A stretch of 64,000 nucleotides of DNA from Flavobacterium succinicans LMG 10402 (GTDB lineage: Bacteria > Bacteroidota > Bacteroidia > Flavobacteriales > Flavobacteriaceae): the NCBI RefSeq assembly GCF_000611675.1, contig NZ_JATV01000010.1:62001-126000 (forward strand), in the 5' to 3' direction. Positions 9,061-17,861 of this stretch are shown here, piece by piece (the stretch's first letter is position 1; each line of letters begins with the position of its first letter). A model generated the notes under the pieces. That model was not told where the DNA came from and made no database searches. It saw only the letters and a program-made list of their open reading frames with translations. A program made the translations under genes and the position numbers.

Positions 9061-10215
9061 ATGGAAGCACTAGATTTATATTACCAACATAAAGAACAAT
9101 CTATTCAAGGGAGATACCTTACACTAGACTCTATCTTGCCTATACTACAACAATACAATACACAGCATCAACTCCAGCAAGTAGGTCTTTCTGTGATGCA
9201 AAAACCAATTTACACCTATAAAATAGGTAATGGGCCAATCAAAATTTTCTTATGGTCACAAATGCATGGTAACGAAAGCACCACAACGAAAGCATTGATA
9301 GATTTTATACACTTTTTGAATGGCTCGTCTGATTTAGCAAGAGAACTTCTTGAAGCATTTACCTTTCTCGCTATTCCTATATTAAATCCTGATGGAGCAG
9401 CGTTATATACCCGAGAAAATGCAAATAAAGTAGATTTGAATAGAGACTCGCAAAATCTATCACAGCCAGAGAGCGCCACTTTGAGAGGTGTTTTCGAAGT
9501 TTTCCAGCCTGACTACTGCTTTAATCTTCATGATCAACGCACTATTTTTGGAGTTGCAGATACTGGTAAACCGGCTACTGTATCGTTTTTAGCCCCGTCT
9601 TATAATGAAGCACGCGATATCAACGCTGCACGATTAAAAGCAATAAATAGTATCGCAACAATTAATGAGGTATTACAAAACTACATTCCTGGACAAATTG
9701 GGCGTTTTGACGATTCCTTCAATATCAATTGTATAGGAGATACGTTTCAGCATTTAGGAGTTCCAACAATTTTATTTGAAGCAGGCCATTACCCGAACGA
9801 TTACCAAAGAGAAGAAACGCGTAAATATATTTTTATTTCTCTACTTGCAAGTTTTACTAGCATTGTCGAAAACGATGTAGTTAGCAACAAAACAACTCAA
9901 TATTTGAATATTCCTCAAAATAAAGTCACTTTTTATGATTTTATATTTAAAAATGTCAAAATAAATTATGACGGTAACGAAAAAATAACGAATTTTGCAA
10001 TACAATATAAGGAAGAACTAATTGAAGGCGAATTATTTTTCAAAGCATATATCGCCGCCATAAACGATTTAGACTCTTTTTTCGGTCATTATACCTATGA
10101 TGCTAATGGCGCATTATACAAAGATGATCTAGGTAATTTGCCTATTATTAATAAAATAGCTAGTTTTTCATTAGATAACACGGTGTTTTTTGTTAATGGA
10201 GTGAATAAAGTTTAA
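9061..10215 (+). CDS. M14-family zinc carboxypeptidase
   Basis: The start at 9061 (MEALDLYYQ) removes a 19-residue AT-rich extension. The 384-residue protein has the M14 zinc ligands HGNE (His69, Glu72) and a later His157 in FNLHDQ. It also has NPDG (109-112) and the substrate-binding NRD (Asn127-Arg128), followed by a catalytic-Glu-like FEAGHYP. No signal peptide is seen, so it is probably cytoplasmic, unlike digestive carboxypeptidases. The family includes peptidoglycan peptidases (MpaA-like) and deacylases. The downstream gene is an Lrp regulator, 76 bases away with its own promoter-like box. Confidence 0.85.
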   Translation: MEALDLYYQHKEQSIQGRYLTLDSILPILQQYNTQHQLQQVGLSVMQKPIYTYKIGNGPIKIFLWSQMHGNESTTTKALIDFIHFLNGSSDLARELLEAFTFLAIPILNPDGAALYTRENANKVDLNRDSQNLSQPESATLRGVFEVFQPDYCFNLHDQRTIFGVADTGKPATVSFLAPSYNEARDINAARLKAINSIATINEVLQNYIPGQIGRFDDSFNINCIGDTFQHLGVPTILFEAGHYPNDYQREETRKYIFISLLASFTSIVENDVVSNKTTQYLNIPQNKVTFYDFIFKNVKINYDGNEKITNFAIQYKEELIEGELFFKAYIAAINDLDSFFGHYTYDANGALYKDDLGNLPIINKIASFSLDNTVFFVNGVNKV

Positions 10216-10243
10216 TTATTTTATCAAATTATTGATTTTTTCT

Positions 10244-10251
10244 TATATTTG
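10244..10251 (+). promoter_or_regulatory. Bacteroidota-type -7 box of the Lrp gene
   Basis: TATATTTG matches the TAnnTTTG -7 consensus of Bacteroidota sigma-A promoters and lies 41 bases before the Lrp start codon. No clear -33 TTTG is seen at the expected distance. Confidence 0.4.
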
Positions 10252-10291
10252 CAATCATTCTTGCTTAAACAGTAATATTAATTAAAGAATT

Positions 10292-10771
10292 ATGAGTAAA
10301 TTTCGTTTAGATGAGGTAGATCATCAAATTTTAGATATGTTGATCGACAACACAAGAGTACCCTTCACAGATATCGCGAAAAAATTATTAATCTCTGCAG
10401 GTACCGTTCATGTTAGAGTAAAAAAAATGGAAGATGCTGGAATCATTATGGGCTCTTCTTTAGTATTGGATTACGACAAACTAGGCTATTCCTTTATAGC
10501 TTATGTTGGTGTATTTTTGAATAACACCTCTCAAACTAAATTTGTTTTGGAGCGTATTAATGAAATTCCTTTCGTAACCGTTGCTTCTGTAACAACAGGT
10601 AAATTTAATATCTTTTGCAAAATTAGAGCAAAAGATACTAAACATGCAAAAGATGTAATCTTCATGATCGATGATATCGAAGGTGTATACAGAACCGAAA
10701 CAATGATTTCTCTAGAAGAAAGTATCAATGATAAAAAGCGTTTAATGCACACCATCTTCAAAGAGATGTAA
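10292..10771 (+). CDS. Lrp/AsnC-family transcriptional regulator
   Basis: This 159-residue protein has the two-part structure of the family. An N-terminal winged HTH covers about residues 5-60 (DHQILDMLIDNTRVPFTDIAKKLLISAGTVHVRVKKM), and a C-terminal RAM ligand-binding domain covers about residues 70-150. These regulators form octamers and respond to amino acids. It is monocistronic: a terminator hairpin follows 32 bases after its stop. Its neighbours do not reveal its target genes. Confidence 0.9.
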   Translation: MSKFRLDEVDHQILDMLIDNTRVPFTDIAKKLLISAGTVHVRVKKMEDAGIIMGSSLVLDYDKLGYSFIAYVGVFLNNTSQTKFVLERINEIPFVTVASVTTGKFNIFCKIRAKDTKHAKDVIFMIDDIEGVYRTETMISLEESINDKKRLMHTIFKEM

Positions 10772-10803
10772 GAGGCTTGAATGCGTATAGTTAAAAAATA
10801 CAA

Positions 10804-10830
10804 CCTCAAGTTTTCTTGGGGTTTTTTTTT
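10804..10830 (+). terminator. intrinsic terminator after the Lrp gene
   Basis: CCTCAAG and CTTGGGG pair over a TTTT loop, with one G-T wobble, and are followed by a run of T. It separates the Lrp gene from ppc. Confidence 0.8.
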
Positions 10831-10869
10831 GACCAACTTATTAAACTACTAAAAAACAAACCATAATTC

Positions 10870-13455
10870 ATGAATACATTACCTAAAATAGAGCGTTTCC
10901 ATCGAGATGTACTATCAAAATACAACATTTACAATAGTGTTTTCATTACATTACCTTTTGATTCGGTAGATAATACTGGAGTTTTGCTTCCTTTATTTAC
11001 TGATATATGTGAAAAAGGTTTTAAAAAACAAGAAACACCTAAAGAGATTGTCAATTTTTTTGCCTCAAAATACTTGAGTACTGCCTCAGAAGCTGAAGCT
11101 ATTGATTTGATGTTTCGTTTTATTCAATACATCGAACGTCAAATTGTATTGTTTGATGCGATTGAAGACGCCGCTTTTTCATCCGTAAACAATATGGACG
11201 GTAGAGGGTCTTTGAGAGATGTAAAAGAAAAATCAGAAGCTAAAAACAAACAAGAAGAACTCATTGATTTTCTTGAAAATTTTAATGTACGCACTGTTCT
11301 AACAGCGCATCCTACACAATTTTATCCTGGTGCTGTATTAGGAATCATCAATGATTTGACCGAAGCCATCCGAAAAAATGATTTAATTGAAATCAAACAA
11401 CTTTTAGCGCAATTAGGAAAAACACCTTTCATTCAAAAAGAAAAACCAAATCCTTTTGACGAAGCTATAAGCTTGATTTGGTACCTTGAAAATGTATTTT
11501 ATAATACAGCAGGTGAAATGGTACATTATTTAGAAAAAAATATTTTCAATAACAGAACCATTCAAAATCCACTGATTAAATTAGGCTTTTGGCCTGGTGG
11601 AGATCGTGATGGTAACCCTTTTGTAACCACAGATATCACTTTAAAAGTAGCTGAAAGACTAAGAACTTCCATCTTAAAATGCTACTACTTTGAAATTAGA
11701 AGATTAAAAAGAAAACTTACTTTTTCAGGTGTTGATGTACTCATAACTGAGTTAGAACAAAAACTGTATCGTTCCGTTTTCTACTCCAAAGGTGATATTT
11801 TTATTACACTTGAAGAATTTAAAGAACAGATTTGGAAAATTAAAACCATTATAATTGAGCATCATCAGTCCTTGTATTTGGATGAAATCGAGGCGCTATT
11901 AATTCGCGTTAATTTGTTTGGATTCCATTTCGCAACGTTAGATATCAGACAAAATAGTAAAATTCACGATGCCGTTTTTAAAGATGTTGTTGATTTTTGT
12001 GTAAAACAAGCGGATCCTATTTTTCCAGCAAATTATTTTAGTCTATCAGAGAAGGAAAAATTTGAAATCCTTAATAAAGTATCAGGAAATTTAGACCCGA
12101 GTACTTTTGAAAATGACATTACTCGATTGACTTTAGAATCTATAAGAGCGATAAAAAGTATTCAAGCTAATAATGGTGAATTTGGAGCCAATCGTTATAT
12201 TATTAGTAATAACGAAAGTGCTTTGAATGTAATGGAAACCTTCGCCCTGATTAAATTATCTGATTGGGAGAATGCCGCTCTTGACATTATCCCGCTATTT
12301 GAATCGGTAGATGATTTGCAGCATGCACACGAAGTAATGGAGAAATTATATACCAATCCTGCTTACGCTCAGCACTTAAAAAATAGAGGCAACAAACAAA
12401 CCATCATGCTAGGTTTTTCTGATGGTACCAAAGATGGCGGTTATTTAATGGCGAACTGGAGTATTTACAAAGCAAAAATTGCGCTTACCGAAATCTCTAG
12501 AAAATACGACGTACAAGTTGCATTTTTTGACGGTCGAGGTGGACCACCAGCTCGTGGTGGAGGAAAAACACATCAGTTTTATGCTTCTTTAGGATCGAAA
12601 ATCGAAAATAAAGAAATACAAATTACCATTCAAGGACAAACCATTAGCTCTAATTTTGGAACGCTAGATTCTTGTCGCTATAATTTAGAAAATCTTTTAA
12701 GTGCAGGCGTAACCAATCAAGTATTTAGCAAAACCAAAAACATCTTGTCGGAGCAAGAGCTTTTGATATTAGATAAATTAGCAGAATTAGGGTATAATAA
12801 ATATTTGGGCTTAAAAAATCACCCTCAATTTATTCCTTATTTAGAAAAAATGAGTACGCTAAAATACTACGCCAAAACTAATATTGGTAGCCGACCTTCC
12901 AAAAGAAGTACCGCGGAGCAATTGGAGTTTAGCGATTTGAGAGCGATTCCATTTGTGGGGTCTTGGAGTCAATTAAAACAAAATGTACCCGGTTTTTTTG
13001 GAGTAGGTACTGCTTTAAAATATTTTGAAGATAATAATGAATGGGATAAAGTACAGGATCTGTATAAAAATTCCTTATTTGTTAAAACACTACTTGAAAA
13101 CAGTATGATGTCACTAGCAAAATCATTCTTTCCATTAACCGCCTACATGCGAAAAGATCCTGTTTTTGGTGAATTTTGGCAAATCATTTACGATGAATTT
13201 TTAGAAACCAAACGATTACTTTTGAAAATTGCCGGTCATCAAGAGCTAATGGAGAATTATCCTGATGGTAAAGCTTCTATTGCAATGAGAGAACGTATAG
13301 TGCTGCCTTTGTTGACAATACAACAATACGCATTATCAAGAATCAATGAGCTCAACAAAGAAGAACATCCAGACGAAGCGCTGATCAAAGTTTATGAAAA
13401 AATAGTCACACGATCCTTATTTGGTAATACTAACGCGAGTAGAAACTCGGCTTAA
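10870..13455 (+). CDS. ppc: phosphoenolpyruvate carboxylase
   Basis: This 861-residue cytoplasmic enzyme adds bicarbonate to phosphoenolpyruvate to give oxaloacetate, refilling the citrate cycle. The catalytic His is in TAHPTQ (His147). The flexible glycine loop DGRGGPPARGGG lies near residues 552-564. The C-terminal NTNASRNS tail corresponds to the conserved end of the family. Other conserved blocks are FWPGGDRDGNPFVT and GFSDGTKDGG. The length is close to that of E. coli Ppc (883). PEP carboxykinase, which runs the opposite conversion, is encoded 28 kb downstream in this window. Confidence 0.95.
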   Translation: MNTLPKIERFHRDVLSKYNIYNSVFITLPFDSVDNTGVLLPLFTDICEKGFKKQETPKEIVNFFASKYLSTASEAEAIDLMFRFIQYIERQIVLFDAIEDAAFSSVNNMDGRGSLRDVKEKSEAKNKQEELIDFLENFNVRTVLTAHPTQFYPGAVLGIINDLTEAIRKNDLIEIKQLLAQLGKTPFIQKEKPNPFDEAISLIWYLENVFYNTAGEMVHYLEKNIFNNRTIQNPLIKLGFWPGGDRDGNPFVTTDITLKVAERLRTSILKCYYFEIRRLKRKLTFSGVDVLITELEQKLYRSVFYSKGDIFITLEEFKEQIWKIKTIIIEHHQSLYLDEIEALLIRVNLFGFHFATLDIRQNSKIHDAVFKDVVDFCVKQADPIFPANYFSLSEKEKFEILNKVSGNLDPSTFENDITRLTLESIRAIKSIQANNGEFGANRYIISNNESALNVMETFALIKLSDWENAALDIIPLFESVDDLQHAHEVMEKLYTNPAYAQHLKNRGNKQTIMLGFSDGTKDGGYLMANWSIYKAKIALTEISRKYDVQVAFFDGRGGPPARGGGKTHQFYASLGSKIENKEIQITIQGQTISSNFGTLDSCRYNLENLLSAGVTNQVFSKTKNILSEQELLILDKLAELGYNKYLGLKNHPQFIPYLEKMSTLKYYAKTNIGSRPSKRSTAEQLEFSDLRAIPFVGSWSQLKQNVPGFFGVGTALKYFEDNNEWDKVQDLYKNSLFVKTLLENSMMSLAKSFFPLTAYMRKDPVFGEFWQIIYDEFLETKRLLLKIAGHQELMENYPDGKASIAMRERIVLPLLTIQQYALSRINELNKEEHPDEALIKVYEKIVTRSLFGNTNASRNSA

Positions 13456-13465
13456 AATCATCGTC

Positions 13466-13981
13466 ATGAATTCTAATCAATTGCCCATAAACGAATATTC
13501 CAAATTTCAGTCCACTTACATAAACGCTCTTAACGGTGTTGATTTGTTAGAAGAACTTGAAATTTCATTGCATGATTTCATTCGATTTATTCAAAATTTG
13601 CCCATGGATAAATTTGATTATCGCTATGCCGAAGGAAAATGGACTATCAAAGATATCATTCAGCACGTCATTGATACCGAGCGCATTTTTAGTTATCGCG
13701 CTTTGCGTTTTTCACGCAATGACAAAACGCCTTTGCCTGGTTTCGAAGAAAATGATTTTGCCCAAAACACTGATGCCAATGCACGTAGTATTCAAGAATT
13801 ATTGACTGAATTTTCTGCTGTACGTTACGCTACTTTATTGCTTTTTAAAAGCTTTAGCCCAAAACAGTTGCTAAATATAGGCATCAGTTCCAATGAAAAT
13901 GTTTCGGTTCGAGCCATCGGTTTTATCATTATTGGACATCAAAAACACCATCAAAAAGTATTCGAAGGACGCTATTTGTAA
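13466..13981 (+). CDS. DinB-family protein
   Basis: The protein starts at 13466 (MNSNQLPINEY), 10 bases after the ppc stop, so it is probably cotranscribed with ppc. Its 171 residues match the DinB/YfiT four-helix bundle. Three His residues in the usual places could bind a metal ion (IIQHVIDTER, then GHQKHHQ near the C-terminus). The family includes thiol transferases and many members of unknown role. The function is not assignable beyond the fold. Confidence 0.75.
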   Translation: MNSNQLPINEYSKFQSTYINALNGVDLLEELEISLHDFIRFIQNLPMDKFDYRYAEGKWTIKDIIQHVIDTERIFSYRALRFSRNDKTPLPGFEENDFAQNTDANARSIQELLTEFSAVRYATLLLFKSFSPKQLLNIGISSNENVSVRAIGFIIIGHQKHHQKVFEGRYL

Positions 13982-14033
13982 AAAAGTATCGGTTATTTTT
14001 TTGAAACAGTAGCAATTGGCTTCTTTCAAACAA

Positions 14034-14098
14034 TGTCCCGCTATCCGCTATATCTTTGCTTTTGAAAAAAAAGCAAAGGATGCCGCTACTATCGGGGT
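14034..14098 (+). repeat. REP-like palindromic element, copy A
   Basis: The element starts GTCCCG and ends ATCGGGG. The inner arms are CCGCTATATCTTT and AAAGGATGCCGCTACT, around a central hairpin (CTTTGCTTTT 14054-14063 with AAAAGCAAAG 14069-14078). The same flanks in inverse orientation, around a quite different central hairpin, occur at 51601-51681. It lies in the gap between the DinB gene and recQ, next to a terminator. Confidence 0.75.
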
Positions 14099-14143
14099 TA
14101 AGTGATAAAAAATAGGCTTTTTAATAAGATGGGGAACCATAAA

Positions 14144-14190
14144 AAAAGAAGTTTACAGCTACCGTATCTGGAAAACTGTAAACTTCTTTT
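14144..14190. terminator. bidirectional terminator between DinB gene and recQ
   Basis: A perfect 15-base stem (14144-14158 with 14176-14190, core GAAGTTTACAG) has A-runs on the left and T-runs on the right. It can stop transcripts from both converging genes. It lies 21 bases beyond the recQ stop. Confidence 0.85.
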
Positions 14191-14211
14191 CTTTTTATAA
14201 GAATTAGAAAA

Positions 14212-16320
14212 CTAAGATTTTGTTTCTTTTTCCAAAACCGCCAAGCCAATTCTAATTTTGTCATAGGACAATTGTTCCTCGAAAAAATCAAAATAAGGTT
14301 TAAGTGCATTAGGAGATTCTAATTGTAATTTCGCTTTTCTAATTTTACTAATTTCTTCAGGACTCACAAAACGACTAATATCTATCACATGGCCATCAAT
14401 ATATAATTTGGCAATATGCGATGTAATGGTACTAACACTTAATTTTCTTTTCTCTGCAATTTCTTCCACTGACAATCCTGATTGAAAAAGAGCTAAGGTT
14501 TCTTTGAATGTACTTCCTTCTTTTTTGGCCTTAACAGTCTTTTCTTTCTGAAACGCGATAATAGCTTTAATGAAAATATCTCCATATTTTTCTAGCTTAG
14601 CTTTACCAACACCGTCAATGGCCAAAAATGCTTCATCACTCATGGGTCTTTCTGTCTCTAATTGTTTTAAAGTCGCATCATTAAAAATCACATAGGCAGG
14701 AACACCTTCTTCTTTGGCCAACTCTGAACGAAGTTTTCTTAAACTTTCAAAAAGTGAATTTGCCGCCGCTTTTGTAGTTCGTTCTTTTACTTCAGGTTTT
14801 GTTTTATCTGCCTTAAGTACTGTGGTCAATTGCACTTTTTCGCCCTCAAATAAAACTTTTTTAGCAAAAGAAGTCAATCGTAATTTATTTTGCCTATGAA
14901 AAGCCACCTCACAATAGCCCAAATTAATCAATTGAATAAGGTATTGATTCCAATCGTACCAAGAAATATCAGCACCAATTCCGTAGGTCTTTAAATCTTG
15001 ATACCCTTTATCATAAATGGAAGCATTTTTTGAACCTCTTAAAAAATCAACTACAACAGCCAAAGCCTCAGACTCTTTTAATCTTGCAATGGCGGATAAT
15101 GCTTTTTGAGCGATAATGGTACCATCAAAAAAAGCAGGTGGGTTTTTACAAATATCGCAGTTACCACAAGTATCGCTTACCAATTCACCAAAATAAGAAA
15201 GTAAAATCTTGCGACGACAACTTAACGCATCGGCGTACTGCTTCATTCGCTCCAATTTAGCCAACTGCACTTCAGCATTTGCACCTTCCGAAGCAAATTT
15301 TTGAAGTTGAATCACATCGCCATAACTTTCAAATAAAATGGTTTCTGATGGTAACCCGTCACGACCAGCACGACCTATTTCTTGGTAATAACCCTCAATA
15401 TTTTTGGGCAAATTGTAGTGAATCACCCATCGCACATTCGATTTATCGATTCCCATTCCAAAGGCAATAGTAGCGCAAACTATTTGACAATCATCATTAA
15501 TAAAGGCATCTTGCACTTTTGAACGCGTTGCACTATCTAAGCCTGCATGGTAAGCAGCGACATTAATACCTGTTTTTTGCAACTTTTCTGAAAGTTCCTC
15601 CGTAGTTTTTCGACTCAAACAATATATAATACCAGATTCATTGGGCTTATCCTTAATAAAATCAATAATTTGTTTTACTCTATCCAAAGCCGGGCGCACC
15701 TCTAAGCTTAAATTTTTTCTATCAAATGAAGCAACAAAAATTTTAGGATGCACTAAGTTCAATTGGTCTACAATGTCTGTACGTGTTGCCTTATCAGCCG
15801 TAGCTGTGAGTGCTAAAATTGGAGTAGAAGGGAAGCGGTTTTTTAAAAAACCTAAATTGGTATAAGCAGGTCGAAAATCATGACCCCATGAAGAAATACA
15901 ATGTGCTTCATCAATGGCAATTAGACTAATAGTCATGCTGGCAAAAGCATTTTCAAGATAGGATAAACTTTCAGGAGCAATATATAATAATTTGTATTCT
16001 TTGGTTTTAAGGGCATTAATTAAAGATTGCTGTTCATCAGATGATTGGCTACTATTAATAAAACAGGCTTTAATTCCGTTGGCTTTTAAGCTATCCACTT
16101 GGTCTTTCATTAAAGCAATTAGAGGAGAAATCACCACCGTTATTCCGGGTAAGACCAAGGCTGGCAATTGAAAACAAATCGATTTTCCACCACCCGTAGG
16201 CATGATGGCTAACGTATCTTGTCCAGATAGGATACAAGTAATAATTTCTTCTTGATTCGGTCTGAATTTTTCGAAACCGAAATTCTCTTTTAAAGCGGCA
16301 TGTAAAATAGTACTGTTCAT
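14212..16320 (-). CDS. recQ: ATP-dependent DNA helicase RecQ
   Basis: This 702-residue protein unwinds DNA 3' to 5' in recombination and repair. Walker A is MPTGGGKS (Lys46). The DEAH box with the RecQ-specific aromatic loop is DEAHCISSWGHDFRP, and motif VI is QEIGRAGRDGLPS. The RQC zinc-binding cysteines are seen in CRRKILLSYFG and CGNCDIC, followed by the winged helix. An HRDC domain is recognisable around residues 530-600 (MSDEAFLAIDGVGKAKLEKYG). A further C-terminal HTH (LSVEEIAEKRKLSVSTITSHI) is typical of the longer RecQ form in Bacteroidota. Confidence 0.95.
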   Translation of the reverse strand: MNSTILHAALKENFGFEKFRPNQEEIITCILSGQDTLAIMPTGGGKSICFQLPALVLPGITVVISPLIALMKDQVDSLKANGIKACFINSSQSSDEQQSLINALKTKEYKLLYIAPESLSYLENAFASMTISLIAIDEAHCISSWGHDFRPAYTNLGFLKNRFPSTPILALTATADKATRTDIVDQLNLVHPKIFVASFDRKNLSLEVRPALDRVKQIIDFIKDKPNESGIIYCLSRKTTEELSEKLQKTGINVAAYHAGLDSATRSKVQDAFINDDCQIVCATIAFGMGIDKSNVRWVIHYNLPKNIEGYYQEIGRAGRDGLPSETILFESYGDVIQLQKFASEGANAEVQLAKLERMKQYADALSCRRKILLSYFGELVSDTCGNCDICKNPPAFFDGTIIAQKALSAIARLKESEALAVVVDFLRGSKNASIYDKGYQDLKTYGIGADISWYDWNQYLIQLINLGYCEVAFHRQNKLRLTSFAKKVLFEGEKVQLTTVLKADKTKPEVKERTTKAAANSLFESLRKLRSELAKEEGVPAYVIFNDATLKQLETERPMSDEAFLAIDGVGKAKLEKYGDIFIKAIIAFQKEKTVKAKKEGSTFKETLALFQSGLSVEEIAEKRKLSVSTITSHIAKLYIDGHVIDISRFVSPEEISKIRKAKLQLESPNALKPYFDFFEEQLSYDKIRIGLAVLEKETKS

Positions 16321-16351
16321 AATGGCGTATAAAGGTTTGAATTACAAATAT

Positions 16352-16388
16352 AAAAAAAGGAACTCATTGCTACAGAGTTCCTTTTTTT
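16352..16388 (-). terminator. intrinsic terminator after the acidic-protein gene
   Basis: GGAACTC and GAGTTCC pair across a 9-base loop, flanked by seven A on the left and seven T on the right. Read on the minus strand it follows the gene ending at 16410 and precedes recQ. Confidence 0.85.
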
Positions 16389-16409
16389 ATATTTTTTGAA
16401 AATAAAGAA

Positions 16410-16805
16410 TTAATCTTCATCCTCATCATCGTCTTCATCAATTGGATCGTTATCATTGTCTTCATCGTCCTCAGGATCCAAATCTGGTTTGTCAGAATCG
16501 TCATCATCGTCATCATCATCAGACACGGCATCTTCATCATCTAGTTCAATTCCAGAAATTGGAACTACAACATTGTCGATATCATCATCCTCATCAAAAT
16601 TTTCAATTCTGTCCGCCAATTTCATACTTACTTTTACTAAATAAATAGTATCTTCTGTACGCACTTCAACAGCTTCAATTAACTCATTCTTCGCATTTTT
16701 AAAACGAATAATATCCGAATCATCATACCCATCAGGAAATTTTTCAACTAAAAGGTTTAAAATTTCATTAGTTAATTTAGCGTAATCAACAATCACTCTT
16801 TTCAT
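16410..16805 (-). CDS. small protein with a very acidic C-terminal tail, function unknown
   Basis: This 131-residue protein has two parts. Residues 1-75 look folded, with mixed helix and strand (MKRVIVDYAKLTNEILNLL...). Residues 76-131 are mostly Asp and Glu. The tail is encoded by runs of GAT/GAC/GAA, which show as ATC/TCA repeats on the plus strand. Acidic tails of this kind occur in proteins that bind basic partners or metal ions, but no catalytic motif is visible. Related flavobacterial proteins are sometimes labelled DNA primase, which I do not consider supported. It lies 8 bases after the deoxyhypusine-synthase-like gene. Confidence 0.7.
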   Translation of the reverse strand: MKRVIVDYAKLTNEILNLLVEKFPDGYDDSDIIRFKNAKNELIEAVEVRTEDTIYLVKVSMKLADRIENFDEDDDIDNVVVPISGIELDDEDAVSDDDDDDDDSDKPDLDPEDDEDNDNDPIDEDDDEDED

Positions 16806-16813
16806 AAAATATT

Positions 16814-17785
16814 TTATAAATCTAACAAATAAGCGAAAATTAATGGAGCCACAATCGTAGCATCCGATTCAATAATAAATTTAGGAGTATTAATATCTAA
16901 TTTACCCCAAGTGATTTTTTCATTTGGAACTGCCCCAGAATAAGAACCATAACTTGTAGTTGAATCCGAAATTTGACAGAAATAACTCCAAAACGGAACA
17001 TCATGCATTTCCATATCTTGATACAACATTGGTACCACACAGATTGGAAAATCACCAGCAATTCCACCACCAATTTGGAAAAATCCAATTCCGTTTGAAG
17101 AATTTTTAGAGTACCAATCCGCTAAGAAAGTCATGTATTCAATACCCGATTTCATAGTCGAAGCTTTCAATTCACCTTTGATTACATACGAGGCAAAAAT
17201 GTTACCCATAGTACTATCTTCCCAGCCAGGAACAATAATTGGCAAGTTTTTTTCGGCAGCGGCATACATCCAGCTATCTTTTAAATCAATTTCATAATAT
17301 TCTTCCAAAACGCCTGAAAGCAACATTTTGTACATGAATTCATGTGGGAAATAACGTTCTCCTTTGTCATCTGCATCTTTCCAAATTTTATAAATGTGTT
17401 TTTGCAAACGACGAAATGCTTCATGCTCAGGAATACAAGTATCGGTAACACGGTTCAATCCTCTTTCTAATAAATCCCACTCATCTTGAGGCGTTAAATC
17501 ACGGTAGTTTGGTACTCTTTCGTAATGAGAGTGCGCTACTAAATTCATGATATCTTCTTCTAGATTGGCTCCAGTACATGATATAACTTGAACTTTATCT
17601 TGACGGATAACTTCGGCAAAAATCTTTCCGATTTCGGCAGTACTCATCGCACCAGCCATACTCACCAACATTTTGGCACCGTTGTTTAATTGTTGTTCGT
17701 ATCCTTTTGCAGCATCTACTAAAGAGGCTGAATTGAAATGCAAATAATGCTTTTCTATAAATTGACTGATTGGTCCTTTACTCAT
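16814..17785 (-). CDS. deoxyhypusine-synthase-like protein
   Basis: This 323-residue protein belongs to the deoxyhypusine synthase family. The NAD-binding start is recognisable in ISCTGANLEED. The glycine-rich FQIGGGIAGDF is present, and WGK with Lys295 aligns with the catalytic Lys of the human enzyme, which forms the imine with the aminobutyl group. Bacteria have no eIF5A, so the aminobutyl group of spermidine must go to a small amine instead (a homospermidine-synthase-like reaction) or to an unknown acceptor. It lies directly downstream of arginine decarboxylase, which supports a polyamine role. Confidence 0.85.
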   Translation of the reverse strand: MSKGPISQFIEKHYLHFNSASLVDAAKGYEQQLNNGAKMLVSMAGAMSTAEIGKIFAEVIRQDKVQVISCTGANLEEDIMNLVAHSHYERVPNYRDLTPQDEWDLLERGLNRVTDTCIPEHEAFRRLQKHIYKIWKDADDKGERYFPHEFMYKMLLSGVLEEYYEIDLKDSWMYAAAEKNLPIIVPGWEDSTMGNIFASYVIKGELKASTMKSGIEYMTFLADWYSKNSSNGIGFFQIGGGIAGDFPICVVPMLYQDMEMHDVPFWSYFCQISDSTTSYGSYSGAVPNEKITWGKLDINTPKFIIESDATIVAPLIFAYLLDL

Positions 17786-17861
17786 TTTTAACTGTTTAAA
17801 GCATTAATATTCAATAAATTATATTTCAAATTTAAAAAAAAATTAATGTAAATATTAAGAT

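Noticed and set aside
14144..14190. Perfect 15-bp inverted repeat considered as a mobile element
   Set aside because: A- and T-runs on both sides and its place between two converging genes make a bidirectional terminator the simpler explanation.
16442..16648. Two overlapping plus-strand reading frames rich in His or Ser over the acidic-protein gene
   Set aside because: They are the antisense and shifted readings of the GAT/GAC-rich tail of the minus-strand gene at 16410-16805 and have no own start context.
16410..16660. ATC/TCA repeats taken for a microsatellite or CRISPR-like array
   Set aside because: They are codon repeats of an Asp/Glu-rich protein with irregular spacing, not fixed repeats with spacers.
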